DNA of 21,299 nucleotides. Origin: Streptococcus sp. Its GTDB lineage: Bacteria; Bacillota; Bacilli; Lactobacillales; Streptococcaceae. This document shows positions 7,296 to 13,952 of this stretch, piece by piece (position 1 is the stretch's first letter; each line of letters begins with the position of its first letter). The DNA is taken from the NCBI GenBank assembly GCA_030825825.1, contig JAPJPE010000007.1:1-21299 (forward strand), given 5' to 3'. The notes under the pieces were generated by a model, which saw nothing but the letters and a program-made list of their open reading frames with translations, did not search any database and had not been told where the DNA came from. Both the position numbers and the translations under genes were made by a program.

Positions 7296-8507
7296 ATCAC
7301 AAGAGAAATCAATTGGCGTAAAAATCTATATATTGCCTGGATCGGGTGCTTTTTCATCGGAGCCAGCCTTTCTTTAGTCGTTCCTTTTATGGCCCTCTTT
7401 GTGGAAGAGTTGGGTGTTACGGGTAAGGCTGTTCCCCTTTATGCTGGGATTGCCGTCGCAAGTTCTTCTGTAACCTCTGCGATCATGTCTCCCATCTGGG
7501 GGAGCTTAGCCGACCGCTATGGTCGAAAACCCATGATGCTTAGAGCCTCCATTGCCATGACGCTGACCATGGGAGGCATTGCCTTTGTTCCATCAGTTTT
7601 TTGGCTCTTGGTCCTGCGCTTGCTCAATGGGGTCTTTTCAGGCTTTGTTCCCAATAGTACAGCCCTGATTGCCAGTCAAGTTCCCAAGGACCAATCTGGC
7701 TATGCCCTAGGGACCTTGTCGACTGGTGTCGTGGCTGGAACCTTGATGGGTCCTTTGATTGGAGGACTCATTGCCGAAAATCTGGGAATGCGCAATGTCT
7801 TTCTCTTGGTCGGCTTCTTCTTATTTTTGGTTTCCCTCTTAACCTTCTGGGGTATTGAGGAAGAGTACGAGCCCCTTCCAAAAGAAGAACAAAAATCCAG
7901 TTGGCAGTTGCTCATGTCCATTCAGCAAAAAGATATCCTCTTGGGCCTCTTTTTGACCAGCATGACCATCCAAATGATCGCCCAATCTATTTCTCCGATC
8001 CTGCCTCTTTATGTGCGGGCTTTGGGACAAAGAGATAACCTGATCTTTGTATCGGGGATGATTGTTTCAGCTATGGGAGTCTCTAGTATGCTCTTTTCCG
8101 GTTGGATGGGAAAACTCGGAGACCGAATCGGGAATCACCGGCTCTTATTAATCGCCCTTCTCTATAGTGGTTGTCTTTATATTCTCTGTGCCCAAGCGCA
8201 AACGCCCCTGCAATTAGGAATCTTACGCTTCCTTTTTGGAATTGGGACTGGTGCCCTTTTACCAGGAGTTTCTGCTTTGTTAAATCGCTTAACCCCTCCT
8301 GAAGGGATCTCTCGGATCTTTAGCTACAACCAGCTCTTTTACTACTTAGGTGGCGTGTTAGGGCCAATGATGGGATCGAGTATTTTCATGCATTTTGGCT
8401 ATCATTGGGTTTTTTACGGCACAGCCCTCTTAGCCTTTACCGATTTGATTTTCCTCTTATTCTTATTTAGAAAGTATTTGAAAGTGAGAGACGTACGTGC
8501 GAATTAA
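7296..8507 (+). CDS. pmrA: MFS multidrug efflux transporter PmrA, non-canonical or damaged start
   Basis: A 12-helix major facilitator close to pneumococcal PmrA, with motif A GSLADRYGRKP after helix 2 and a second DRIG loop in the C-terminal half. The first in-frame ATG/GTG/TTG is ATG 7389, but that would remove helix 1: the frame upstream of it encodes EINWRKNLYIAW and a hydrophobic helix ending SLVVPFM, which matches the family N-terminus. The frame is open back to a TAG at 7278 and has no standard start codon. The best candidate is ATC 7296, giving (M)TREINW and 403 aa, aligned with pneumococcal MTEINW. Alternatives: an ATG-to-ATC mutation, or loss of one T in the run 7292-7295, which has separated the frame from the ATG at 7288. 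Located between coaE and rpmG, overlapping rpmG by 11 bp. Confidence 0.8.
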   Translation: MTREINWRKNLYIAWIGCFFIGASLSLVVPFMALFVEELGVTGKAVPLYAGIAVASSSVTSAIMSPIWGSLADRYGRKPMMLRASIAMTLTMGGIAFVPSVFWLLVLRLLNGVFSGFVPNSTALIASQVPKDQSGYALGTLSTGVVAGTLMGPLIGGLIAENLGMRNVFLLVGFFLFLVSLLTFWGIEEEYEPLPKEEQKSSWQLLMSIQQKDILLGLFLTSMTIQMIAQSISPILPLYVRALGQRDNLIFVSGMIVSAMGVSSMLFSGWMGKLGDRIGNHRLLLIALLYSGCLYILCAQAQTPLQLGILRFLFGIGTGALLPGVSALLNRLTPPEGISRIFSYNQLFYYLGGVLGPMMGSSIFMHFGYHWVFYGTALLAFTDLIFLLFLFRKYLKVRDVRAN

Positions 8508-8646
8508 AGTTCAATTGACCTGCACCAGCTGTGGGAGTCAGAATTATTTGACCAGTAAAAATACCAAAACCCATCCCGAAAAGATCGAGGTCTTGAAGTA
8601 TTGTCCCAAGGAAAGAAAAGTAACCTTACATATTGAATCAAAATGA
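8497..8646 (+). CDS. rpmG: 50S ribosomal protein L33
   Basis: 49 aa from a GTG start at 8497 inside the end of pmrA (11-bp overlap). It reads MRIKVQLTCTSCGSQNYLTS and ends in LHIESK. Cysteines C9 and C12 form a CxxC pair and C36 sits in YCPKERK, where zinc-binding L33 forms carry a second CxxC, so only three cysteines are present. L33 is a small 50S protein near the E site. Synteny with pneumococcal pmrA-rpmG-secG supports the call. The start is GTG and the ribosome binding site (GTGAGAG) is modest, suggesting coupling to pmrA translation. Confidence 0.93.
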   Translation: MRIKVQLTCTSCGSQNYLTSKNTKTHPEKIEVLKYCPKERKVTLHIESK

Positions 8647-8661
8647 TTTTCATGGTATAAT
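8633..8661 (+). promoter_or_regulatory. Promoter of secG inside the rpmG 3' end
   Basis: TTGAAT (8633-8638), a 17-base spacer and TATAAT (8656-8661) with an upstream TG (TGGTATAAT) form a near-consensus extended -10 promoter. The -35 box is inside the last codons of rpmG. It gives secG its own transcription with a leader of about 20 bases. Confidence 0.8.
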
Positions 8662-8687
8662 AGTGAGGATTTTAAGGAGTTTTGAAT

Positions 8688-8921
8688 ATGAGCGGAGCAT
8701 TAACAACTATTTTACTAGTATTATCAGTATTGATTATTATCGCAATTTTTATGCAACCAACAAAAAACCAATCGAGCAACGTCTTTGACGCAAGCTCAAA
8801 TGACTTGTTTGAACGTTCAAAAGCGCGCGGGTTTGAAGCCGTGATGCAGCGTTTAACAGCTATTATGATCTTCTTTTGGTTATTGATCGCGATGATCTTA
8901 ATGGTACTTTCTAGTAGATAA
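8688..8921 (+). CDS. secG: Preprotein translocase subunit SecG
   Basis: 77 aa from ATG 8688. A TTG two codons upstream is rejected because AAGGAG (8674-8679) is 8 bases before the ATG but only 2 before the TTG. Two membrane helices (about 5-22 and 54-74) flank a conserved loop with MQPTKNQSSNVF and RSKARGFE. SecG is the auxiliary subunit of the SecYEG channel and helps SecA-driven export. It has its own strong promoter and terminator, so it is a single-gene unit. Confidence 0.95.
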   Translation: MSGALTTILLVLSVLIIIAIFMQPTKNQSSNVFDASSNDLFERSKARGFEAVMQRLTAIMIFFWLLIAMILMVLSSR

Positions 8922-8922
8922 G

Positions 8923-8953
8923 ATAGGCTCAGACAATGTCTTTGCCTATTTTT
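8923..8953 (+). terminator. Terminator of secG
   Basis: The stem ATAGGC (8923-8928) / GCCTAT (8944-8949), with an inner AGAC/GTCT pairing, is followed by TTTTT. It lies just after the secG stop. Confidence 0.75.
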
Positions 8954-8987
8954 ATTTTGCAAAACAAAGACACATTTAGATAGAAAA

Positions 8988-9007
8988 AAGGAGGCTGGAT
9001 AACCAGC
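8988..9007 (+). promoter_or_regulatory. rnr Shine-Dalgarno with adjoining hairpin
   Basis: A perfect AAGGAGG (8988-8994) lies 23 bases before the rnr ATG, far beyond the usual 5-9. Directly after it GCTGG (8994-8998) and CCAGC (9003-9007) form a 5-bp hairpin with loop ATAA. Folding would bring the Shine-Dalgarno to about 10 bases from the start. No other purine-rich site lies closer to the ATG. Confidence 0.6.
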
Positions 9008-9017
9008 AAATACATTC

Positions 9018-11378
9018 ATGAAAACAAGTATTAAAGAATATTTACAAGAGCATGACAAAGCCCAGATCAATGATCTGGCAGCAGCTCTAGGAAAAGAAGG
9101 ATCTAAGGATTTTCGTGACTTGGTCAAAACCATCTCTCTGATGGAACGCCGTCATGAGTTGAAATTCGAGGATGATGGCTCTCTTCGTTTGGCTCAAAAG
9201 AAGGCCCCAGCCATTACCCTCAAGGGGATTTTTCATGCCCATAAAAATGGCTTTGGCTTTGTCAGTTTAGAAGGCGAAGAAGAGGACCTCTTTGTTGGTC
9301 GAAATGATGTCAACCACGCCATCGATGGGGATACTGTTGAGATCGTCATTACCAAGGTAGCAGACCGAAACAAAGGAACGGCAGCAGAAGCTAAGATTAT
9401 TGATGTCTTGGATCATAGCGTCAAAACGGTTGTTGGACAAATTGTTCTGGATGAGGAAAAACCCAAATATGCCGGCTACATTCGTTCGAAAAATCAAAAA
9501 ATCAGCCAGCTGATCTATGTGAAGAAGCCAGCCATCCAATTGGAAGGTACCGAAATCCTCAAGGTCGAAATTGATCAATACCCGAGCCGCAAGCACAATT
9601 ATTTTGTGGCAACTGTGCGGGATGTGGTCGGTCATGTGACAGATCCTGGAATCGATGTCTTGGAAGTGCTAGAATCCATGGATATCGTCTCAGAATTTCC
9701 AGAAGAAGTGCTGAAAGAGGCTGAGCAGGTTCCAGATGCACCGTCTGCAAAGGATTTAGAGGGGCGGTTGGATCTGCGAGAGGAGATTACCTTTACGATC
9801 GACGGAGCGGATGCCAAAGACTTGGACGATGCGGTCCATATCAAGCCACTCAAGAACGGCAATTTTGAGCTGGGGGTCCACATCGCAGATGTCTCTTATT
9901 ACGTTACAGAAGGCTCAGCACTTGATAAGGAAGCTCTAAATCGTGCAACCTCTGTCTATGTGACCGACCGAGTAGTACCCATGCTTCCAGAACGCTTGTC
10001 CAATGGGATCTGTTCTTTAAATCCGAATGTGGACCGCCTGACCCAGTCTGCCATCATGGAGATTGATCCCCATGGAAAGGTTGTCAAGCACACCATTACC
10101 CAAACGGTGATCAATACGACCTTCCGAATGACCTATAGTGACGTCAATGATATCTTAGCAGGCGACGAAGAAAAGGCTCAAGAGTTTAAGAAAATTGTCC
10201 CAAGTATTCATCAAATGGCCACCCTGCATGGTATTCTAGAAAGCATGCGGATTCGCCGAGGAGCCCTCAATTTTGATACCAATGAGGCTAAAATCCTAGT
10301 CAATAAAGAAGGAAAACCGGTCGACATTGTCCTCCGTCAAAGAGGAATTGCGGAACGGATGATTGAGTCCTTTATGTTGATTGCCAATGAAACGGTAGCG
10401 GAACACTTTACGCGACTGAAATTGCCGTTTATCTACCGGATCCACGAAGATCCAAAGGCAGAAAAAGTACAGAAGTTTATCGATTATGCTTCTAGCTTTG
10501 GGATCCAGATCTACGGAACGGCTAGTGAGATGAGCCAAGAAGCCCTGCAAGAAATCATGCGCAAGGTTGAAGGAGAACCTTATGCAGATGTCCTTTCGAT
10601 GATGTTGTTGCGCTCGATGCAACAGGCCCGCTACTCAGAGCACAACCATGGCCACTATGGGCTTGCTGCGGAATATTACACCCACTTTACCAGTCCCATC
10701 CGTCGTTATCCGGACCTGATGGTTCATCGAATGGTACGCGAATACGGAAAATCCCAAGAAGTGGCAGATCACTTTGAACAAGTCCTTCCAGACATTGCCA
10801 GCCAATCCTCTAGTCGGGAACGCCGAGCTATTGATGCGGAGCGCGAAGTAGAAGCCATGAAGAAGGCTGAATACATGGAAGACTTTGTTGGGGAAGAGTA
10901 CGATGCCGTGGTTTCCAGTGTGGTGAAATTTGGCCTCTTTGTTGAGTTGCCAAATACGGTTGAAGGCTTGATCCATATTACCAATCTTCCTGAATTCTAC
11001 CATTTTAACGAACGAGATCTAACCCTTCGCGGGGAAAAATCAGGAGTGACCTTCCGTGTCGGTCAGCAAATCCGGATCAAGGTAGAAAGAGCCGACAAGA
11101 TGACCGGAGAGATTGATTTCTCTTATATTCCAAGTGAATGGGATGTCGTCGAAAAAGGCCTCAAGGCCAAAGGACGTGACCGAGATGGCAATCGCCGGGA
11201 TCGCAGACGCAAGGACAAAAAAGTTTCTAAGGGATCAACCGCTAGAAAAGATGACAAGCGGAAAGATTCTTCCTCTAAATCCAAAAAGAAAAAAGGGAAG
11301 AAACCATTTTACAAGGAAGTAGCAAAGAAAGGAGCCAAACATGGCAAAGGGCGAAGGAAAGGTAGTCGCGCAAAATAA
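9018..11378 (+). CDS. rnr: Ribonuclease R
   Basis: 786 aa, close to the pneumococcal length. Order: N-terminal winged-helix region (1-60), two cold-shock domains (about 65-220), the RNB catalytic domain (about 245-580), an S1 domain (about 630-705) and a long lysine-rich tail (715-786). The RNB metal site is D262, D268, D270 and D271 in the segment IDGADAKDLDDAVHI. This 3'-5' exonuclease degrades structured RNA and rRNA and works with SmpB-tmRNA to destroy non-stop mRNAs; the basic tail is the part that contacts SmpB-tmRNA in E. coli. The start is set by homology and reading frame; the Shine-Dalgarno is unusually distant. The last 38 bp overlap smpB. Confidence 0.96.
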   Translation: MKTSIKEYLQEHDKAQINDLAAALGKEGSKDFRDLVKTISLMERRHELKFEDDGSLRLAQKKAPAITLKGIFHAHKNGFGFVSLEGEEEDLFVGRNDVNHAIDGDTVEIVITKVADRNKGTAAEAKIIDVLDHSVKTVVGQIVLDEEKPKYAGYIRSKNQKISQLIYVKKPAIQLEGTEILKVEIDQYPSRKHNYFVATVRDVVGHVTDPGIDVLEVLESMDIVSEFPEEVLKEAEQVPDAPSAKDLEGRLDLREEITFTIDGADAKDLDDAVHIKPLKNGNFELGVHIADVSYYVTEGSALDKEALNRATSVYVTDRVVPMLPERLSNGICSLNPNVDRLTQSAIMEIDPHGKVVKHTITQTVINTTFRMTYSDVNDILAGDEEKAQEFKKIVPSIHQMATLHGILESMRIRRGALNFDTNEAKILVNKEGKPVDIVLRQRGIAERMIESFMLIANETVAEHFTRLKLPFIYRIHEDPKAEKVQKFIDYASSFGIQIYGTASEMSQEALQEIMRKVEGEPYADVLSMMLLRSMQQARYSEHNHGHYGLAAEYYTHFTSPIRRYPDLMVHRMVREYGKSQEVADHFEQVLPDIASQSSSRERRAIDAEREVEAMKKAEYMEDFVGEEYDAVVSSVVKFGLFVELPNTVEGLIHITNLPEFYHFNERDLTLRGEKSGVTFRVGQQIRIKVERADKMTGEIDFSYIPSEWDVVEKGLKAKGRDRDGNRRDRRRKDKKVSKGSTARKDDKRKDSSSKSKKKKGKKPFYKEVAKKGAKHGKGRRKGSRAK

Positions 11379-11808
11379 AAAGGCGAGACATGACTACACC
11401 ATCGTGGATACGATTGAAGCAGGGATGGTGCTGACGGGGACAGAGATCAAAAGTGTCCGTGCAGCACGCATTAACTTGAAAGATGGTTTTGCACAAGTAA
11501 AAAATGGTGAGGTTTGGCTCAGTAATGTCCATATTGCCCCTTATGAGGAAGGCAATATCTGGAATCAAGATCCAGACCGTCGTCGCAAGCTTCTTCTTCA
11601 TAAAAAGCAAATCCAAAAGCTGGACCAAGAAACCAAAGGGACAGGAATGACCCTGGTGCCTTTAAAGGTCTATCTCAAGGATGGCTATGCCAAATTGCTT
11701 TTGGGACTCGCCAAAGGGAAACATGATTATGACAAGCGTGAATCCATCAAACGTCGGGAACAAAACCGGGATATCGCACGGGTCATGAAACAATACAATA
11801 CACGTTAA
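11341..11808 (+). CDS. smpB: SsrA-binding protein SmpB
   Basis: 155 aa, the standard length, with the family segments ARHDYTI, GTEIKSVR, LKDGFAQV and the basic C-terminal tail with KRREQNRDIARVMKQ. SmpB binds tmRNA, mimics the anticodon arm in the decoding site and with tmRNA rescues stalled ribosomes. The gene starts inside the rnr tail-coding region (38-bp overlap, RBS AAAGGAG within rnr), tying production of the two quality-control partners together. It is followed by a strong terminator. Confidence 0.97.
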   Translation: MAKGEGKVVAQNKKARHDYTIVDTIEAGMVLTGTEIKSVRAARINLKDGFAQVKNGEVWLSNVHIAPYEEGNIWNQDPDRRRKLLLHKKQIQKLDQETKGTGMTLVPLKVYLKDGYAKLLLGLAKGKHDYDKRESIKRREQNRDIARVMKQYNTR

Positions 11809-11814
11809 ACTAAG

Positions 11815-11852
11815 AAGGCAGTTCTGAAACTTGTTTCAGAACTGCCTTTTTT
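11815..11852 (+). terminator. Terminator of rnr-smpB
   Basis: A perfect 15-bp stem (11815-11829 with 11834-11848, core GGCAGTTCTGAAA) with a 4-base loop and T-run to 11852. This is the strongest terminator in the window. Confidence 0.95.
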
Positions 11853-11879
11853 CTCGGAGACGGGGCCTCTTTTTCCAAC

Positions 11880-11908
11880 TTGTAAAAAAGGTCTTTTTCC
11901 TGTATGAT
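11880..11908 (+). promoter_or_regulatory. Promoter of tehB
   Basis: TTGTAA (11880-11885), 17-base spacer, TATGAT (11903-11908) with TG directly before it. It is placed between the smpB terminator and tehB and gives a leader of about 25 bases. Confidence 0.6.
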
Positions 11909-11938
11909 AAGAGTACTGAAAGAATAAGGAGAAGCCAC

Positions 11939-12799
11939 ATGACACAAAAATTGATCGCTTACAAGCGCATGCCTATCTGGACTAAGGATACCATGCCAGA
12001 AGCTCTTCAAAGAAAGCACAATACCAAGGTAGGAACCTGGGGGAAGATTACGGTTCTAAAAGGTCAGTTAAGATTTATTGAATTGACAGCAGAGGGAGAA
12101 GAAATCGCCAGCCACCTTTTTGAAGCAGGAGCAGAGAACCCCATGGCCGAGCCCCAGGCCTGGCACCGTGTCGAAGCGGCGACTGATGATGTGGAGTGGT
12201 ACTTAGAATTTTACTGTGAGCCAAAAGACTATTTTCCTAAAAAGTACAATACCAACCCTGTCCATTCAGAGGTGCTAGAAGCAGTGAGAATTGTCCCAGC
12301 TGGAAAGGCGCTGGATCTAGGATGTGGGCAAGGACGCAATGCTCTCTTTTTGGCTCAACATGGCTTTGATGTGACAGCAGTAGATCAAAATGAATTGGCT
12401 CTTGAGATCCTACAAAGTATTGTCGCTGAGGAAGATATGGACATGCCAGTAGGACTTTATGATATCAATGCTGCTGCCCTCACCCAAAACTATGATTTCA
12501 TCGTGTCAACTGTGGTCCTTATGTTTTTAGAGGCAGAGCGGATCCCAGCGATCATTCGCAATATGCAAGAGCATACCAACCCAGGTGGCTACAATCTCAT
12601 TGTCTGTGCCATGGATACAGAAGATTATCCTTGTCAGATGCCCTTCTCGTTTACCTTTAAAGAAGGAGAATTGGCGGAGTATTACAAGGATTGGGAATTG
12701 GTCAAATACAATGAAAATCCTGGCCACCTCCATCGTCGAGATGAGAATGGAAATCGAATTCAACTTCGATTTGCAACCATGTTGGCAAAGAAAAAATAA
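11939..12799 (+). CDS. tehB: SAM-dependent methyltransferase TehB
   Basis: 286 aa from the ATG at 11939 (RBS AAGGAG at 11926-11931); the frame is open further upstream into the smpB terminator, but those residues are unlike the family. The N-terminal third (about 1-95) is the small beta-sandwich domain of long-form TehB; the C-terminal part is a class I methyltransferase with motif I LDLGCGQGRN at 125-134 and an acidic VDQNE at the end of strand beta-2. TehB methylates tellurite and related oxyanions in vitro; its physiological role in streptococci is unclear. It sits after smpB exactly as in pneumococcus, with its own promoter. Confidence 0.93.
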   Translation: MTQKLIAYKRMPIWTKDTMPEALQRKHNTKVGTWGKITVLKGQLRFIELTAEGEEIASHLFEAGAENPMAEPQAWHRVEAATDDVEWYLEFYCEPKDYFPKKYNTNPVHSEVLEAVRIVPAGKALDLGCGQGRNALFLAQHGFDVTAVDQNELALEILQSIVAEEDMDMPVGLYDINAAALTQNYDFIVSTVVLMFLEAERIPAIIRNMQEHTNPGGYNLIVCAMDTEDYPCQMPFSFTFKEGELAEYYKDWELVKYNENPGHLHRRDENGNRIQLRFATMLAKKK

Positions 12800-12806
12800 A
12801 GAAAAA

Positions 12807-12826
12807 GCAGGATGTTAAGATCCTGC
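12807..12826 (+). repeat. Terminator hairpin, copy 1 (no T-run)
   Basis: GCAGGAT (12807-12813), loop GTTAAG, ATCCTGC (12820-12826) just after tehB. The following bases are CTTCAG, so the T-run is missing. A near-identical copy with a full T-run is at 13094-13119; the matching segment extends over about 25 bases including the A-run in front. Confidence 0.75.
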
Positions 12827-12854
12827 CTTCAGATTGAAGACAAAGTCATATAAA

Positions 12855-12990
12855 AAACTTTCCTTAGGTGAGTACGGACGTCAGCAAACTTCTTCGAAGT
12901 TCCAAGACTTAGTTTTGAGCCTAGGGTCTCAAAACTCCCGAGTGCCTGAAACGTTATTGTTTCAGGCACTTTTCTCACAGTGGAAAGTTT
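12855..12990. repeat. Nested multi-hairpin intergenic element
   Basis: Outer complementary ends AAACTTTCC (12855-12863) and GGAAAGTTT (12982-12990) and a second pair GTGAG (12868-12872) / CTCAC (12974-12978) enclose three side-by-side hairpins: AACTTC/GAAGTT (12887-12901), AGTTTTGAG/CTCAAAACT (12911-12936) and AGTGCCTGAAAC/GTTTCAGGCACT (12941-12970). All stems are perfect. No ORF fits it. On the minus strand the last outer arm runs into TTTTTT. This is either a structured RNA or a small non-coding mobile repeat; I cannot assign it to a named streptococcal repeat (BOX, RUP, SPRITE) from memory. Confidence 0.7.
12941..12973 (+). terminator. Hairpin 3 of the element, terminator-like
   Basis: A perfect 12-bp stem (12941-12952 with 12959-12970) with loop GTTATT and a T stretch 12970-12973. 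It could end read-through from tehB now that copy 1 of the tehB hairpin lacks its T-run. Confidence 0.5.
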
Positions 12991-13093
12991 CGGTATTTTC
13001 TTGAATCGATTTAAAAATTGGAACTCATTTTTATTTTTTTTGCAAAATCGCTTAACTTATTTTACTTTAAAGTAGTTTGTCTACATTCTAAAA

Positions 13094-13119
13094 GCAGGAT
13101 GTTAGGATCCTGCCTTTTT
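13094..13119 (+). terminator. Terminator hairpin, copy 2
   Basis: GCAGGAT (13094-13100), loop GTTAGG, ATCCTGC (13107-13113), then C and TTTTT. It probably was the original tehB terminator. The 12991-13093 stretch before it has no gene; it is AT-rich and contains the 12-base palindrome TACTTTAAAGTA (13063-13074). Confidence 0.8.
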
Positions 13120-13172
13120 GCTTTCTTACAAACAAGTTGAACAAGGTGATCAGTTCTTTTTTCATTTGCCAA

Positions 13173-13207
13173 AAGAAAAACCTTCTCCAGAAGGGTAGGA
13201 AAAGGTT
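13173..13207 (-). terminator. Terminator of the TetR-type gene
   Basis: Read on the minus strand, AACCTTTTCC (13207-13198) pairs with GGAGAAGGTT (13188-13179), one G-T wobble, followed by TTTTTCT. It lies 8 bases after the regulator's stop codon. Confidence 0.8.
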
Positions 13208-13214
13208 GGGGGAT

Positions 13215-13757
13215 TTAGTTCCAGCTAGCAAAGTCGCAGACACTGAGAATGATCGTTCCAATTTCAATGGGGTCCTCTTTCGCACCCGATTCTAACCAGG
13301 TAACAATTACAGATTCGATCGTAGCGATGAAAATTTCTAGACCATACTTATATGGAACTTGAAAGTCTGAAATGATGTGTTCTTTAGCGTGGGGAGTATC
13401 GTCCAGTGCATGAAGGGTAAAACTTCTTACCAATTTACTAAAGTCCGAGCAACAGGATTGTGACAATGCATATATAAAATCATAATTCTCTTTAATAGCG
13501 GTCAAGACATTGAGAAAGTTTACCTTGACAGGACTTCCTTCAACGAAGAGGCTATCCAATTCTTGCATCATGTCCATTTTCATTTGCTCAAACATGTCGT
13601 ATTTATCGACATAATGCAGATAGAAGGTCCCGCGGTTAATTCCAGCGGTTTCGGTTAATTGTCGAATAGTGATGCTGTCAAAAGGTTGTTGCAGGAGGAG
13701 TTTTGAGAGCGCATTTCGTAAGTCTGACTTGGTTGTTGTTTGTCTTTGGCGTACCAT
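13215..13757 (-). CDS. TetR/AcrR-family transcriptional regulator
   Basis: 180 aa. The N-terminal TetR DNA-binding domain has the helix-turn-helix at about 28-48, with the family signature AGINRGTFYLHY. The C-terminal ligand domain (about 60-175) is divergent, with three cysteines (C102, C103 and one near the end), and resembles the TetR C-terminal type common in Firmicutes. RBS AAAGGA precedes the ATG at 13757. It has its own promoter and terminator and no co-transcribed partner. The nearest genes are tehB (convergent) and mntH (same strand, upstream), so the target is unclear; autoregulation through the inverted repeat at 13806-13832 is the simplest guess. It is not a paralogue of a regulator I can name. 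Confidence 0.88.
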   Translation of the reverse strand: MVRQRQTTTKSDLRNALSKLLLQQPFDSITIRQLTETAGINRGTFYLHYVDKYDMFEQMKMDMMQELDSLFVEGSPVKVNFLNVLTAIKENYDFIYALSQSCCSDFSKLVRSFTLHALDDTPHAKEHIISDFQVPYKYGLEIFIATIESVIVTWLESGAKEDPIEIGTIILSVCDFASWN

Positions 13758-13805
13758 ATGTTCCTTTCTATAGTTGTATAAATCTGTTTCTATTTATTTG
13801 ATATT

Positions 13806-13832
13806 GAAATAATTTATAGGTTAAATAATTTC
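13806..13832. promoter_or_regulatory. Inverted repeat in the tetR leader, candidate operator
   Basis: GAAATAATTTA (13806-13816) and TAAATAATTTC (13822-13832) are inverted copies with 10 of 11 positions matching, separated by TAGGT. It lies about 20 bases downstream of the tetR -10 box. AT-rich composition weakens the case. Confidence 0.4.
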
Positions 13833-13850
13833 ACGACACTAACAAATAGC

Positions 13851-13879
13851 ATTATACTCCAAAAATATAAATTAGACAA
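13851..13879 (-). promoter_or_regulatory. Promoter of the TetR-type gene
   Basis: On the minus strand TTGTCT (13879-13874), a 17-base spacer and a perfect TATAAT (13856-13851). The leader to the ATG is about 85 bases and contains the candidate operator. Confidence 0.65.
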
Positions 13880-13952
13880 TAATTCTCATTTTTGTACAGA
13901 TAACGAAAAATGTGCAAAAATTTTACAAATTTATGAATGACGGGCACTGACA

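Noticed and set aside
7288..7382. ATG 7288 (ATGA overlap with coaE) as a gene of its own
   Set aside because: It stops after about 31 codons with no recognisable product; it is only of interest as the possible original pmrA start, one base out of frame.
7389..8507. ATG 7389 as the pmrA start
   Set aside because: It would remove the first membrane helix although the frame upstream encodes a family-like N-terminus; there is also no Shine-Dalgarno before it.
8971..8985. A separate rnr promoter after the secG terminator
   Set aside because: A TTGCAA lies at 8957-8962, but no -10 box stands at a usable distance, so it was not called.
11831..11938. Upstream in-frame extension of tehB
   Set aside because: It begins inside the smpB terminator hairpin and covers the tehB promoter, so it cannot be translated from the tehB transcript.
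13063..13074. TACTTTAAAGTA palindrome as an operator
   Set aside because: It is short, AT-only apart from two bases, and not next to any promoter I can see; expected by chance in such sequence.
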